36,073 bases of DNA from Candidatus Wolfebacteria bacterium RIFOXYB1_FULL_54_12 (GCA_001793895.1 MGIT01000002.1:25899-61971); one strand, 5' to 3'; shown: positions 1 to 7,239, counted from the first letter of the stretch. The notes: generated by a model from the sequence alone, not told the origin. Translations and numbers: made by a program.

Positions 1-119
1 CGGCGGTTTTGGAAGCTCGGGGCTGAAATAAGATAGGTTTGACTATTGGTCGCGCGATTGATAGTGTGGGGAACAGTTGTTTAACCGATAAATATCAACA
101 GACGGAGGTAGGGAACGGT

Positions 120-476
120 ATGGCGACGATTCTACGGTTTAATGAGGGATTGACTGATTTTACGGAGATTGACGTTGATAAGGCGAGAGTTGTGTATATC
201 AACGAGATGGCGGTGATCATAAACCTTGACGGCGAAGATGTTGGATTTATCCTTGCCGATGGCGCAATAATCATTACCCCGAACTCCGTCACCGAGATTT
301 CGGCCTTATCTATCCGCTTCACCGAAACCCAATGGACGGCCATTGCCTTGCGGGCAAAAGAGTTCAGGGAGCGATGCGCCCGAATCGCGCAGGAGGAAGC
401 TCAGGAACAGCAGGATCGCATGCTGGACAAAGCGTACGAGGAAATGGAAGCGCTCGGCGCCTCCTCGCCCGCCTAA
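120..476 (+). CDS. hypothetical protein, 118 aa
   Basis: I do not recognise this family. The frame is open upstream from a TTG at 39, but the ATG at 120 has an SD (GGAGGT, 104-109) about ten bases before it, so I start there. The N-terminal two thirds alternates hydrophobic and acidic residues, as in a small beta-rich domain. The last 45 residues are charged and helical (ELA/KEFRERCARIAQEEAQ type) and end in an Ala/Ser tail. There is no signal peptide or membrane segment, so it is probably cytosolic. It stands alone, with a terminator right after it and no partner gene visible. The strong SD groups it with the accessory genes of this window and not with the ribosomal cluster downstream. Confidence 0.6.
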   Translation: MATILRFNEGLTDFTEIDVDKARVVYINEMAVIINLDGEDVGFILADGAIIITPNSVTEISALSIRFTETQWTAIALRAKEFRERCARIAQEEAQEQQDRMLDKAYEEMEALGASSPA

Positions 477-502
477 CCGAGCCATTGCCGGCCAGGCCAC
501 TT

Positions 503-534
503 AAAAGCACCGTAAATACGGGGCTTTTGTTTTT
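503..534 (+). terminator. intrinsic terminator after the first gene
   Basis: AAAAGC-a-CCGT at 504-513 pairs with ACGG-g-GCTTTT at 517-528, followed by a T-rich run. It lies 27 bases after the stop codon of the 118-aa gene. Confidence 0.75.
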
Positions 535-540
535 ATAATA

Positions 541-586
541 TTTGCGTCTTGCGATGACGCAAATTATCGACGTTCAATGTCGATAA
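541..586. repeat. two adjacent short stem-loops
   Basis: TTTGCGTC (541-548) faces GACGCAAA (556-563). Immediately after it, TTATCGAC (564-571) faces GTCGATAA (579-586). Neither has a T-tract. They open a gene-free stretch of about 570 bases that otherwise holds palindromic repeats, a promoter and the rplC leader. Confidence 0.5.
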
Positions 587-660
587 CAAGAAAAGGTGGA
601 TTTTGGCCGTATTTTGAGCCTGCGAGCCTATGAAAATGGCGGGGCAACACATCTAATTCA

Positions 661-730
661 TGTCATTCCGGCCCACGAGCCGGAATCTCGTCAATAATCA
701 TTGAGATCCCGGGTCAAGCCCGGGATGACG
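661..730. repeat. two REP-like palindromes (TGTCATTCC...GGAATC type)
   Basis: One unit at 661-687 has the form TGTCATTCCGGC...GCCGGAATC. A second, opposite unit at 705-729 has the form GATCCCGGG...CCCGGGATGAC. About twenty relatives occur in the intergenic regions of this window, none inside genes. A half-degenerate third copy lies at 825-851. Confidence 0.7.
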
Positions 731-791
731 GCATATGGTACTCAGCCATTTTTAGGAGTTTATAGTGAGCTTGTCGAACTACTCGCGATTT

Positions 792-823
792 TTTGTCCAC
801 TTTTTATAAAAAAAGTGGACAAA
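792..823. repeat. perfect 14-bp hairpin
   Basis: TTTGTCCACTTTTT (792-805) pairs perfectly with AAAAAGTGGACAAA (810-823) around a four-base loop. The A/T runs inside the stem mean it could act as a terminator in either direction, insulating the ribosomal promoter about 60 bases downstream from upstream transcription. Confidence 0.55.
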
Positions 824-880
824 GCTGGATCCAGGCCTCCGCCGGGATGACACGAAGAGCCGCGTGGTGATGACGGCCTG

Positions 881-909
881 TTGACATTGCTCAGCGCCTC
901 TGTTATTAT
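881..909 (+). promoter_or_regulatory. promoter of the ribosomal protein operon
   Basis: TTGACA (881-886) and TATTAT (904-909) are separated by exactly 17 bases, a near-consensus housekeeping sigma-70 promoter. The predicted start is near 916, giving a leader of about 235 nt before rplC. It is the only strong promoter I see before the ribosomal cluster. Confidence 0.8.
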
Positions 910-1008
910 CACAAGGTCAAATAGCAACAGCGATGTTGGTATCGATTGAAAAAAAGAAAATAGAGCGTACATAATCTTTACGAAGATTTAGTTTAAAACA
1001 CCACAGGG

Positions 1009-1039
1009 ACGGGTGGATTGCTAAATCCGCTCGTTTTTT
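1009..1039 (+). terminator. attenuator-like hairpin in the rplC leader
   Basis: ACGGGTGGATT (1009-1019) pairs with AATCCGCTCGT (1024-1034), 11 bp with two G-U pairs, followed by T's to 1039. It lies between the operon promoter and rplC, so read-through must be allowed or regulated. A 13-codon ORF (933-974, Lys-rich, no SD) precedes it and might be a leader peptide, but nothing else supports that ORF. Confidence 0.5.
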
Positions 1040-1046
1040 AACAGGG

Positions 1047-1147
1047 GTCGCTAATGATGCAAATTAACGGCAAATAATGCCAATAAGAAATGCATCCATG
1101 GATTCATTCGCATTATTAAATTTAAATTCGCATTATTCGCGAATACT
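1047..1147 (+). repeat. family A intergenic hairpin element, copy 1
   Basis: The left arm carries copies of AATAATGC(c/a)AAT. The right arm carries two copies of ATTCGCATTATT about 20 bases apart, ending CGCGAATACT three bases before the rplC ATG. ATGCAT sits near the middle. The arms can pair into a long AU-rich stem, and no SD is present. This is the most diverged copy on the left side. Confidence 0.8.
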
Positions 1148-1150
1148 ATT

Positions 1151-1750
1151 ATGAAATTCATACTCGGTAAAAAAGTAAAAATGACTCAGATTTGGAGCGG
1201 CGACAAGCAGATTCCGGTAACGATTCTGCAGGCTGGTCCGGTAACGGTAACGCAGGTACGCGGAACCGAAAAAGATGGCTACGAGGCGGTTCAGGTCGGA
1301 TTTGATAAATCCGAAAAGAAGGCAAATAAGCCGCTCGCAGGACACTTGAAGGATCTGGGTAATTTCAAAACATTGAAAGAGTTCCGGGTTGAAGGAAGCG
1401 ATCTTAAGGTAGGAGACGTCATCGATGTCACACGGTTTGCGGAAGGTGATGTGATAAAGATCAGCGGTTTGTCGAAGGGACGCGGTTTCCAGGGCGTGGT
1501 AAAGCGACATGGATTCCATGGCGGACCGAAAACGCACGGACAGAAGAACCGACATCGTGCACCGGGTTCCATCGGCTCTACGGCAACGCAGCGCGTTGTA
1601 CCAGGCAGAAAGATGGCCGGACACATGGGTCAGGAACGTTTCTCGATCAAGAACCTTAAGGTTGCCGCGATAGACAAGGAAAATAATCTTTTGATGGTCC
1701 ACGGACCGGTTCCGGGAATGCGGGGAACTATTATCGAAGTACGCGGATAA
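1151..1750 (+). CDS. rplC: 50S ribosomal protein L3 (uL3)
   Basis: L3 binds 23S rRNA early in 50S assembly and reaches toward the peptidyl-transferase centre. The 199-residue product has the bacterial length. The N-terminus MKFILGKKVKMTQIW is typical, and the signature GRGFQGVVKRHGFHGGP (about residues 113-129) is followed by the conserved GSIGSTATQRV and GRKMAGHMG. These are the loop that inserts into rRNA. The ATG lies three bases after a family A hairpin and has no SD. It is the first gene of the cluster here: rpsJ, which usually precedes rplC, is absent upstream, so the S10 gene must be elsewhere. The leader promoter and attenuator-like hairpin would control the whole cluster. Confidence 0.97.
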   Translation: MKFILGKKVKMTQIWSGDKQIPVTILQAGPVTVTQVRGTEKDGYEAVQVGFDKSEKKANKPLAGHLKDLGNFKTLKEFRVEGSDLKVGDVIDVTRFAEGDVIKISGLSKGRGFQGVVKRHGFHGGPKTHGQKNRHRAPGSIGSTATQRVVPGRKMAGHMGQERFSIKNLKVAAIDKENNLLMVHGPVPGMRGTIIEVRG

Positions 1751-1757
1751 AAGAGTT

Positions 1758-1858
1758 ATCGCCAATAATGCAAATCTTACGCAAATAATGCCAATAAGAA
1801 ATGCATGTATGGATTGATTCGCATTATTAAATATTAATTCGCATTATTCGCGAATACT
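1758..1858 (+). repeat. family A intergenic hairpin element, copy 2
   Basis: Fills the rplC-rplD gap. AATAATGCAAAT and AATAATGCCAAT on the left face two ATTCGCATTATT copies on the right, and the element ends GAATACT four bases before the rplD ATG. It is nearly identical to copy 3. Confidence 0.88.
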
Positions 1859-1862
1859 AAAT

Positions 1863-2492
1863 ATGAAAGTTGATATCTTAAACTATAAAAACGAAAAGGC
1901 AGGAACGATGGAAATGCCGGAGCTGATGGTTGCCACAAGGTGGAACCCGGATCTGGTACACCAGGCACTCGTGACGCATCTTGCAAACAAGCGTGACCCG
2001 TGGGCACATGCCAAAGGGCGCAGCGAAGTACGCGGAGGCGGCAAGAAGCCGTGGAAGCAGAAGGGAACAGGCCGCGCGCGACATGGTTCTATCCGATCCC
2101 CGTTGTGGAAGGGTGGAGGCGTAACGCATGGTCCGAGCAAGGATCGCGATTTCTCGAAGAAGATCAATAAGAAAATGAAGCGCATCGCTATTTTCTCGGT
2201 ATTCTCGAAGAAGTTCGCCGATAACAATGTCGTCGTCGTAGATTCATTCGCAAAGGTAGGAACCAAAACGAAGGAATGGGCGGACGCATTGCGAAAGTTC
2301 GTCGACCTGCGTTCCAAGACCGTTGTCATATTCTCGACCGAGAATAGGCAGCTCTCATTGGCGCTGGGCAACATCAAAAATGTTGACACCCTAAACCCCG
2401 CTTCAATCAATGTCTACGATCTGATGAAATATAAGAACGTCATCATCGAGCAGAGCGCGATCGCGGAAATCGAACAGCATTACAAGATCTAA
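1863..2492 (+). CDS. rplD: 50S ribosomal protein L4 (uL4)
   Basis: L4 binds 23S rRNA and lines the exit tunnel. In several bacteria it also represses its own operon by transcription attenuation and translational control. The 209-residue product carries the tunnel-loop signature GGGKKPWKQKGTGRARHGS at about residues 57-75, then the globular rRNA-binding fold with the C-terminal LxxxNIKNVDTLNPASINVYD segment. The start follows a family A hairpin by four bases and lacks an SD. Because L4 is a known autoregulator of such operons, the leader hairpin at 1009 is a natural candidate target, although that link is inference only. Confidence 0.96.
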   Translation: MKVDILNYKNEKAGTMEMPELMVATRWNPDLVHQALVTHLANKRDPWAHAKGRSEVRGGGKKPWKQKGTGRARHGSIRSPLWKGGGVTHGPSKDRDFSKKINKKMKRIAIFSVFSKKFADNNVVVVDSFAKVGTKTKEWADALRKFVDLRSKTVVIFSTENRQLSLALGNIKNVDTLNPASINVYDLMKYKNVIIEQSAIAEIEQHYKI

Positions 2493-2580
2493 CTAATAAC
2501 AAATAACTAATAACAATTAACAAAATTCAGCGTATCGCGGAGGTAATCCCGTTATAAGTTATGAGTTATAAGTTACCAGT
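2493..2580 (+). repeat. family B heptad inverted-repeat element, copy 1
   Basis: The left arm TAACAAA/TAACTAA/TAACAAT faces the right arm GTTATAA/GTTATGA/GTTATAA/GTTACCA, all in seven-base steps. The arms are complementary and enclose about 35 bases. The right arm runs up to the rplW start. Confidence 0.85.
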
Positions 2581-2584
2581 CAAT

Positions 2585-2950
2585 ATGGCTATTGCAAAGA
2601 AATCAAAAACTGAAGACAAAGCGGTTGTCGTAAAGAAGACCGCTGCGAAGAAGGGCGCTTTGCGAAATCCGGCCAACGAGTTTATAATAAAACACCCGTT
2701 GATCACCGAGAAGGCGTATCACATGAGCGCCACCGGACAATATGTGTTCGTCGTCGACAAGCACACGAACAAGTCTGAGATTGCAAAGGCGATCAAGAAG
2801 ATCTACAACGTCGACCCGATTTCCGTGAACACGGTAACCATCCGGGGAGAACGACAGAAGTATAGGGGCGTTGCCGGCAAAAAGACGACCACCAAAAAGG
2901 CGATCGTCACGCTCAAAAAAGGACAGAAGCTCGACATCATGCCTTCCTAA
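2585..2950 (+). CDS. rplW: 50S ribosomal protein L23 (uL23)
   Basis: L23 sits at the exit of the ribosomal tunnel and is the docking point for trigger factor and SRP. The frame could begin at an ATG at 2561, but that codon lies inside the heptad repeat arm. The ATG at 2585 corresponds to the start used in rplV after an identical GTTACCAGTC spacer, so I use it, giving 121 residues. An N-terminal Lys-rich extension of about 28 residues (KKSKTEDKAVVVKKTAAKK) precedes the core, which starts near NEFIIKHPLITEKAY and includes the loop NVDPISVNTVTIRGERQ. The Lys-rich tail resembles those on L22 and RpoD here. Confidence 0.93.
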   Translation: MAIAKKSKTEDKAVVVKKTAAKKGALRNPANEFIIKHPLITEKAYHMSATGQYVFVVDKHTNKSEIAKAIKKIYNVDPISVNTVTIRGERQKYRGVAGKKTTTKKAIVTLKKGQKLDIMPS

Positions 2951-2956
2951 AAGAGT

Positions 2957-3059
2957 GATCGCCAATAATGCAAATCTTACGCAAATAATGCGAATAAGAA
3001 ATGCATGTAGAGATTGATTCGCATTATTAAATTTTAAATTCGCATTATTCGCGAATACT
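2957..3059 (+). repeat. family A intergenic hairpin element, copy 3
   Basis: Fills the rplW-rplB gap. The layout is as in copy 2, including the GATCGCCAATAATGCAAAT left end and the CGCGAATACT right end three bases before the rplB ATG. Confidence 0.88.
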
Positions 3060-3062
3060 ATC

Positions 3063-3899
3063 ATGAAGAAATATTCACCAACAACTCCATCGCGACGCCA
3101 TATGACGGTGGTCGACTACAGCGTACTGACCAAGATCGAGCCCATGAAGAGCGCGCTTATTCGGATTGCTCATCGTGCGGGCCGCAACAATCAGGGCCGC
3201 ATCACGACTCGTCATCAAGGGGGAGGCGTTAAACAGCTCTACCGCATGGTGGATTTCAAGCAGAACAAGATCGACATTCCGGCACGCATCGAAGCCATCG
3301 AATATGATCCGTATCGCTCCGCTTTTATCGCACGCGCGCTTTACAAGGACGGCGAAAGACGGTATATTTTGGCTGGCAAGGACATGAAGGAAGGAGATGA
3401 GATCATCACGGCGGAAAACGCGATCGTAAAGAACGGCAACCGCTCGAAGCTTAAGAACATCCCGACCAGCTACATGGTATACAATATAGAGTTGCAGCCG
3501 GGCAAGGGAGGCCAAATGGTAAAATCCGCAGGCTCCTATGCGCAGGTATTGGCTCACGAAGGAAAGTACACCAGCCTTAAGTTGCCGTCCGGTGAGGTCC
3601 GCAAGGTCTTGACCGAAGGATACGCAACCATGGGTCAGGTTTCGAACAACGAGCACAACCTGGTAAATATAGGAAAGGCAGGCCGCTCCCGCCACTTGGG
3701 TATTCGCCCGACCGTTCGCGGTAAGGCAATGAACCCGTGCGACCACCCACACGGAGGAGGTGAAGGAAGCCAGCCGCGTGGAACAAAGCGATTGAAGACC
3801 GCATGGGGTAAGATCGCAGGAGGCCACAAGACTCGCAACAAGAAGAAGCGCTCGACAAGCTTGATCATCAAGCGACGGGTATCGGTTCGCAACAAATAA
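3063..3899 (+). CDS. rplB: 50S ribosomal protein L2 (uL2)
   Basis: L2 is needed for subunit joining and peptidyl-transferase activity. The 278-residue length is normal. The N-terminal OB-like domain includes RNNQGRITTRHQGGG (about residues 41-55). The SH3-like domain contains VKSAGSYAQVLAHEGKYTSL. The C-terminal loop carries the near-invariant NPCDHPHGGGEG, whose histidine is implicated in catalysis-related function. The basic tail (RNKKKRSTSLIIKRR) is typical. The start is three bases after a family A element and has no SD. The gap to rpsS (40 bases) is one of the few in the cluster without a long hairpin. It holds CAACCAATCAACCAAC-like words instead. Confidence 0.97.
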   Translation: MKKYSPTTPSRRHMTVVDYSVLTKIEPMKSALIRIAHRAGRNNQGRITTRHQGGGVKQLYRMVDFKQNKIDIPARIEAIEYDPYRSAFIARALYKDGERRYILAGKDMKEGDEIITAENAIVKNGNRSKLKNIPTSYMVYNIELQPGKGGQMVKSAGSYAQVLAHEGKYTSLKLPSGEVRKVLTEGYATMGQVSNNEHNLVNIGKAGRSRHLGIRPTVRGKAMNPCDHPHGGGEGSQPRGTKRLKTAWGKIAGGHKTRNKKKRSTSLIIKRRVSVRNK

Positions 3900-3939
3900 T
3901 TTGCAAATCAACTAACGAAATTTCAACCAATCAACCAAC

Positions 3940-4236
3940 ATGGCACGATCAGCAAAAAAAGGTCCATACGTAGACGAAAAACTCATGAAAAAGGTGACTG
4001 CTTTGGCGCACGACGACAAGACCGTCATCAAGACGTGGGCGCGTAGTTCCGAGATCGCGCCGGACATGATAGGTCGCATATTCGGAGTACACAATGGAAA
4101 GGACTTCATTCAGGTGCGCGTGACCGAAGAAATGGTCGGTCATCGCTTGGGAGAGTTTTCCCCGACAAAGAAGTTCATCAGACACGGTGGTAAGTTGGCC
4201 AAGGAAGCAGATCGCAAGGCAGCACAGAAGAAATAA
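3940..4236 (+). CDS. rpsS: 30S ribosomal protein S19 (uS19)
   Basis: S19 forms a head complex with S13 and contacts the A-site finger and tRNA. The product is 98 residues, slightly longer than the usual 91-93 because of a Lys-rich C-terminus. MARSAKKGPYVDEKLMKK at the N-terminus, TWARSSEIAPDMIG in the middle, and the signature MVGHRLGEFSPTKKF near residue 68 make the call firm. The ATG is preceded by an A/C-rich stretch with no SD. It lies between rplB and rplV as in most bacteria. Confidence 0.96.
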   Translation: MARSAKKGPYVDEKLMKKVTALAHDDKTVIKTWARSSEIAPDMIGRIFGVHNGKDFIQVRVTEEMVGHRLGEFSPTKKFIRHGGKLAKEADRKAAQKK

Positions 4237-4338
4237 CCAAAATAACCAATAACTAATAACTAATAACAAAACTCAAAACGAGCGCATCAGAAAACGCATC
4301 CCGTTATAAGTTATAAGTTATAAGTTATGGGTTACCAG
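4237..4338 (+). repeat. family B heptad inverted-repeat element, copy 2
   Basis: The left arm ATAACCA/ATAACTA/ATAACTA/ATAAC faces the right arm GTTATAA/GTTATAA/GTTATAA/GTTATGG. The centre is a GC-richer 40-base loop with GAGCGCATCAGAAAACGCATCC, split here as GAGCGCATCA and GAAAACGCATCC. The element ends just before rplV. Confidence 0.85.
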
Positions 4339-4344
4339 TCATTT

Positions 4345-4872
4345 ATGAAACAGCAAACAGCAAAATTGAATCATCTCCGAATGGCTCCGCGAAAGGCGCG
4401 TTTGATGGCAACCGTCATCAAGGGATTGTCGGTCAACGACGCGCAAGCGCAGTTGGCGGTCAACCCGAAGCGTGCAAGCGAGCCGGTATTGAAGTTGTTG
4501 CAGTCGGCGATCGCAAATGCGGTCAACAATGCAAAAATGGATATCACCAAGCTCGTCGTCAAGGAGATTAGGGTAGATGGCGGACCGATGCTGAAGCGCT
4601 GGTTGCCGCGGGCCCAAGGACGCGCAACGCCGATCCAAAAGAAAAGCAGCCATATCACGATCGTGCTCGAAGAGTCCGAAACGGTGAAGGCGCCGCGATT
4701 TACGATGGCAAAGAAGGCGGAAAAGATCACAAAGACAAAGGCTGAGAAAATAAAGAAGGTTGCAAAGGCCGAAAAGGCTGAAGAGAAGCCGAAGACAGAA
4801 AAGGCCGAGAAAACGACAAAAGCAACTAAAGAAGGAACGAAGAGAAAGCTGTTTCAGAGGAAATCTATCTAA
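4345..4872 (+). CDS. rplV: 50S ribosomal protein L22 (uL22) with Lys-rich C-terminal tail
   Basis: L22 spans the 50S subunit and its beta-hairpin lines the exit tunnel. I start at the ATG at 4345; the ATG at 4327 is inside the repeat arm. The conserved core occupies about the first 112 residues (MAPRKARLM, SAIANAVNNAKMD, then GGPMLKRWLPRAQGRA in the tunnel loop and HITIVLEE). After it comes a tail of about 60 residues rich in Lys, Ala, Glu and Thr (KAEKAEEKPKTEKAEK), which most bacterial L22 lack. The tail probably lies on the solvent side and may bind RNA by charge alone. The next gene, rpsC, starts eight bases after the stop. Confidence 0.94.
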   Translation: MKQQTAKLNHLRMAPRKARLMATVIKGLSVNDAQAQLAVNPKRASEPVLKLLQSAIANAVNNAKMDITKLVVKEIRVDGGPMLKRWLPRAQGRATPIQKKSSHITIVLEESETVKAPRFTMAKKAEKITKTKAEKIKKVAKAEKAEEKPKTEKAEKTTKATKEGTKRKLFQRKSI

Positions 4873-4880
4873 TAATTACT

Positions 4881-5609
4881 ATGGGTCATAAGATAAAACC
4901 AACTGCATTTAGGGTAGGCGTGATCAAAGACTGGACTGCTCGCTGGTTCCCGAAAAAGACCAATTTCAAGGAATACTTGGAAGAGGATGTGTTGATCCGC
5001 AAGATCATCGCAGACAAGATCGGAGCCGCAGGCATTGACTATGTCGCGATCGAGCGCTTTGGCGATTCGATCCGCATTCATATCAGGGCTGCAAAGCCGG
5101 GATTGATCATCGGCCGCGGAGGAAAAGGAATCGAAGACCTCTCGAAATTGCTTGATAAGAAGGTAGCTGCTATCCGCACAAAGAACGAAAGCAAAAAGCT
5201 TACCGGCATCAGTATGAACATCGAGGAGTTGAAGCGATTCGACGTATCCGCAGCGGTCACGGGCTACAACATTGCCCGCGATCTGGAACGACGCATGCCG
5301 TTCCGCCGCATCCTGAAAAAGACACTCGAGAGTCTGATGCAGACCAGGGAGGTCAAGGGAGCAAAGATCCGCGTTTCGGGCCGGTTGAACGGCGCCGAGA
5401 TCGCGCGCACTGAACAGCTTGCAAAGGGAACCATCCCGTTGCAGACCATTCGCGCCGATATCGATTACGCGGAAGCCACTGCTTACACGACCTACGGAAC
5501 CATTGGTGTAAAGGTTTGGATCAACAAAGGTGAAGTATTCAAGGAAAAGGAAAAGGAGCCGGTAAGGCGCCCGGGCCATTCCGAGAACCGCCCGCAGCGA
5601 AGAAACTAA
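4881..5609 (+). CDS. rpsC: 30S ribosomal protein S3 (uS3)
   Basis: S3 lies at the mRNA entry channel and takes part in helicase activity. The product is 242 residues. The N-terminal domain begins MGHKIKPTAFRVGVIKDW. A type II KH domain follows, with the GxxG loop in GLIIGRGGKGIEDL at about residues 75-88, then the S3 C-domain with SGRLNGAEIARTE and GTIPLQTIRADIDYA. The tail is basic (PVRRPGHSENRPQRRN). It follows rplV by eight bases with no SD, so translational coupling is plausible. Confidence 0.97.
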   Translation: MGHKIKPTAFRVGVIKDWTARWFPKKTNFKEYLEEDVLIRKIIADKIGAAGIDYVAIERFGDSIRIHIRAAKPGLIIGRGGKGIEDLSKLLDKKVAAIRTKNESKKLTGISMNIEELKRFDVSAAVTGYNIARDLERRMPFRRILKKTLESLMQTREVKGAKIRVSGRLNGAEIARTEQLAKGTIPLQTIRADIDYAEATAYTTYGTIGVKVWINKGEVFKEKEKEPVRRPGHSENRPQRRN

Positions 5610-5710
5610 CAAATAACCAAGAACAGATAACTGATAACTAATGACAAAATGCGGTCAAAGCCTATAGGAACGAGTATGCTGTTATAGGTTATAAGTTATA
5701 GGTTATAAGT
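5610..5710 (+). repeat. family B heptad inverted-repeat element, copy 3
   Basis: The left arm has AATAACC/AAGAACA/GATAACT/GATAACT/AATGAC. The right arm is GTTATAG/GTTATAA/GTTATAG/GTTATAA. It ends just before the rplP ATG at 5718. The period is strictly seven on the right. Confidence 0.85.
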
Positions 5711-5717
5711 TAAAATT

Positions 5718-6128
5718 ATGTTAATCCCGAAAAAAGTAAAACACAGGAAGTGGCACAAAGGCAGGAGCCGAACCCGTACCGTGGAAACACGCGGGTTGGA
5801 CCTCGCATTTGGCTCGTTCGGCATCCAGGCACTCGAAAGCGTTTGGTTGAACTCGCGCCAGATCGAAGCAGCCCGAAAATCCATTACGCACTTCACTAAG
5901 CGTGGAGGAAAGATCTGGATCAGGGTATTCCCGGACAAGCCGGTCACCAAGATGCCGCCTGAGGTTACCCTCGGTGGAGGTAAGGGTAACGTGGATCACT
6001 ATGTGTTCCCCGTAAAGCCAGGCAGAATGTTGTTCGAGATCGATGGAGTAAAGGAGGATGTGGCACGCGAGGCATTTCGCCGAGCAGGACATAAATTACC
6101 AGTTAAAACAAGAGTTGTTATTAAGTAA
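5718..6128 (+). CDS. rplP: 50S ribosomal protein L16 (uL16)
   Basis: L16 organises the A-tRNA site of the 50S subunit. The 136-residue length is standard. MLIPKKVKHRKWHKG at the N-terminus, GLDLAFGSFGIQALE, KRGGKIWIRVFPDKPVT near residue 70, and MPPEVTLGGGKGNVDHYV are all recognisable. The C-terminus ends in AFRRAGHKLPVKTRVV. The ATG is directly after the right arm of a family B repeat. No SD is visible. It is followed by a family A element and rpmC, as in the classical S10 order. Confidence 0.97.
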   Translation: MLIPKKVKHRKWHKGRSRTRTVETRGLDLAFGSFGIQALESVWLNSRQIEAARKSITHFTKRGGKIWIRVFPDKPVTKMPPEVTLGGGKGNVDHYVFPVKPGRMLFEIDGVKEDVAREAFRRAGHKLPVKTRVVIK

Positions 6129-6227
6129 TCACTAATAATGCAAATCTAAAGCAAATAATGCTAATAGAAATGCATTTATGGATTTATTCGCATTATTAAA
6201 CCAAAATTCGCATTATTCGCGAGTACT
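6129..6227 (+). repeat. family A intergenic hairpin element, copy 4
   Basis: Fills the rplP-rpmC gap. AATAATGCAAAT and AATAATGCTAAT face two ATTCGCATTATT copies, ending CGCGAGTACT. The change GAATACT to GAGTACT is the only variation in the last ten bases among five copies. Confidence 0.88.
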
Positions 6228-6229
6228 CT

Positions 6230-6424
6230 ATGAAAAAGCAGGATATCCAACAATTAAAGAGCAAATCGCAAGCCGAAATGCAGAAGGAACTGAGCGAAAG
6301 CCGGACTAAATTGCGGGACTTGAAGTTTGACCTTGCAGCTGGTAAAGTAAAGAACGTTTCTGAGATCAAAAAGCTCAAAAAGGTCGTTGCACGGTTGTCC
6401 ACGATGATCACCGGGGGAAAATAA
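6230..6424 (+). CDS. rpmC: 50S ribosomal protein L29 (uL29)
   Basis: L29 is a small two-helix hairpin protein near the tunnel exit, next to L23. The product is 64 residues, which is the family's usual size. The pattern MKKQDIQQLKSKSQAEMQKE, then ESRTKLRDLKFDLAAGKVKN and VARLSTMI matches the family. Its start codon is two bases from the end of a family A hairpin and has no SD. It precedes rpsQ as in most bacteria. Confidence 0.93.
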   Translation: MKKQDIQQLKSKSQAEMQKELSESRTKLRDLKFDLAAGKVKNVSEIKKLKKVVARLSTMITGGK

Positions 6425-6517
6425 CCAATAACCAATAACCAATAACCAATAACAGCATACAGGGAAAGCGCATGAGAAAGAGTATCCCCGTTATAGGTTA
6501 TAGGTCATAGGTTGTGG
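6425..6517 (+). repeat. family B heptad inverted-repeat element, copy 4
   Basis: The left arm is four near-perfect AATAACC units. The right arm is GTTATAG/GTTATAG/GTCATAG/GTTGTGG. This is the clearest example of seven-base periodicity. The central loop contains GCGCATGAGAAAG, shared with copy 5. Confidence 0.88.
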
Positions 6518-6528
6518 GTCAAAAAAGT

Positions 6529-6762
6529 ATGGCAGCACGAAAATTACAGGGAACGGTTGTTTCCGATAAAATGGATAAGACACGAGTGGTAGCGGTTTCA
6601 CGCCTTGCAAAGCACCCGATCTATCAGAAGATGTACAAGGTCACCGCGCGCTTCAAAGCGCACGATGAGCAGAACGAGTACAAGATGGGCGACGTCGTGA
6701 TCATCGAAGAGACCAGGCCGGTAAGTCGCGATAAGCGCTTCCGCATCGTCGGAAAGATCTGA
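6529..6762 (+). CDS. rpsQ: 30S ribosomal protein S17 (uS17)
   Basis: S17 is an OB-fold primary binder of 16S rRNA. The frame is open from a GTG at 6514, but that lies in the repeat arm. The ATG at 6529 gives the usual size (77 residues) and the family start [18 protein letters not shown]. The signature [18 protein letters not shown] sits near the C-terminus. The gene ends in TGA, useful evidence that UGA means stop in this organism. No SD is visible. It is flanked by family B repeats on both sides. Confidence 0.95.
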   Translation: MAARKLQGTVVSDKMDKTRVVAVSRLAKHPIYQKMYKVTARFKAHDEQNEYKMGDVVIIEETRPVSRDKRFRIVGKI

Positions 6763-6862
6763 ATTTAACCAATAACCAATAACCAATAACCGACAACAGA
6801 ATGCAGGAGTAGCGCATGAGAAAGCGCATCCCGTTTTAGGTCATAGGTTTTAGGTTATAGGT
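6763..6862 (+). repeat. family B heptad inverted-repeat element, copy 5
   Basis: The left arm is AATAACC repeats. The centre has GCGCATGAGAAAGCGCATC. The right arm is GTTTTAG/GTCATAG/GTTTTAG/GTTATAG. It precedes rplN. Confidence 0.85.
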
Positions 6863-6870
6863 CGATTATT

Positions 6871-7239
6871 ATGATACAAGAACGATCAATTTTAAAAGTG
6901 GCTGACAACTCCGGAGCGAAGACAATTCGTTGTTTCCGCATCTTGGGAGGAACCCGACGACGGTATGCGCGCATTGGCGACATTTTTGTCGCATCGGTGC
7001 AGACTGCTGAACCGCGCAAAGCGGTAAAGAAGAAAGACGTCGTAAAGGCGGTCGTTGTGCGACAGCGCAAGGCGATGAAGCGGGCCGATGGTTCGTACAT
7101 CCGATTCGATGAAAACGCGGCGGTCATCCTGAATGCAAAAATGGAACCGAACGCGACTCGTATCTTCGGACCGATCCCGCGCGAATTAAAGGAAAAGGGA
7201 TTCGAGAAAATCGTTACGATGGCGGAAGATATCGTTTGA
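6871..7239 (+). CDS. rplN: 50S ribosomal protein L14 (uL14)
   Basis: L14 forms an intersubunit bridge and is the binding site of the silencing factor RsfS. The 122-residue length is exact for bacteria. The diagnostic [18 protein letters not shown] lies at residues 10-27, and [20 protein letters not shown] is at the C-terminus. The ATG follows a family B right arm by several bases, with no SD. The gene ends in TGA. Confidence 0.97.
   Translation: MIQERSILKVADNSGAKTIRCFRILGGTRRRYARIGDIFVASVQTAEPRKAVKKKDVVKAVVVRQRKAMKRADGSYIRFDENAAVILNAKMEPNATRIFGPIPRELKEKGFEKIVTMAEDIV

Noticed and set aside
965-978. 14-base match GCGTACATAATCTT shared with 17391-17404
   Set aside because: An exact 14-mer match is expected about once or twice by chance in a window of this size, and the two contexts differ.
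1133-1765. Long minus-strand ORF over rplC (and similar ones over rplB, rpsC, dnaG and others)
   Set aside because: They mirror strongly conserved ribosomal or core genes on the plus strand and have no family features.
2561-2584. Upstream starts for rplW (2561), rplV (4327) and rpsQ (6514)
   Set aside because: These codons lie inside the heptad arms, and the family N-termini begin at the later ATGs.
6760-7239. Recoded UGA (Gracilibacteria/SR1 code)
   Set aside because: rpsQ, rplN and the HNH gene end on TGA at the expected family lengths, and reading through would enter the repeat elements.
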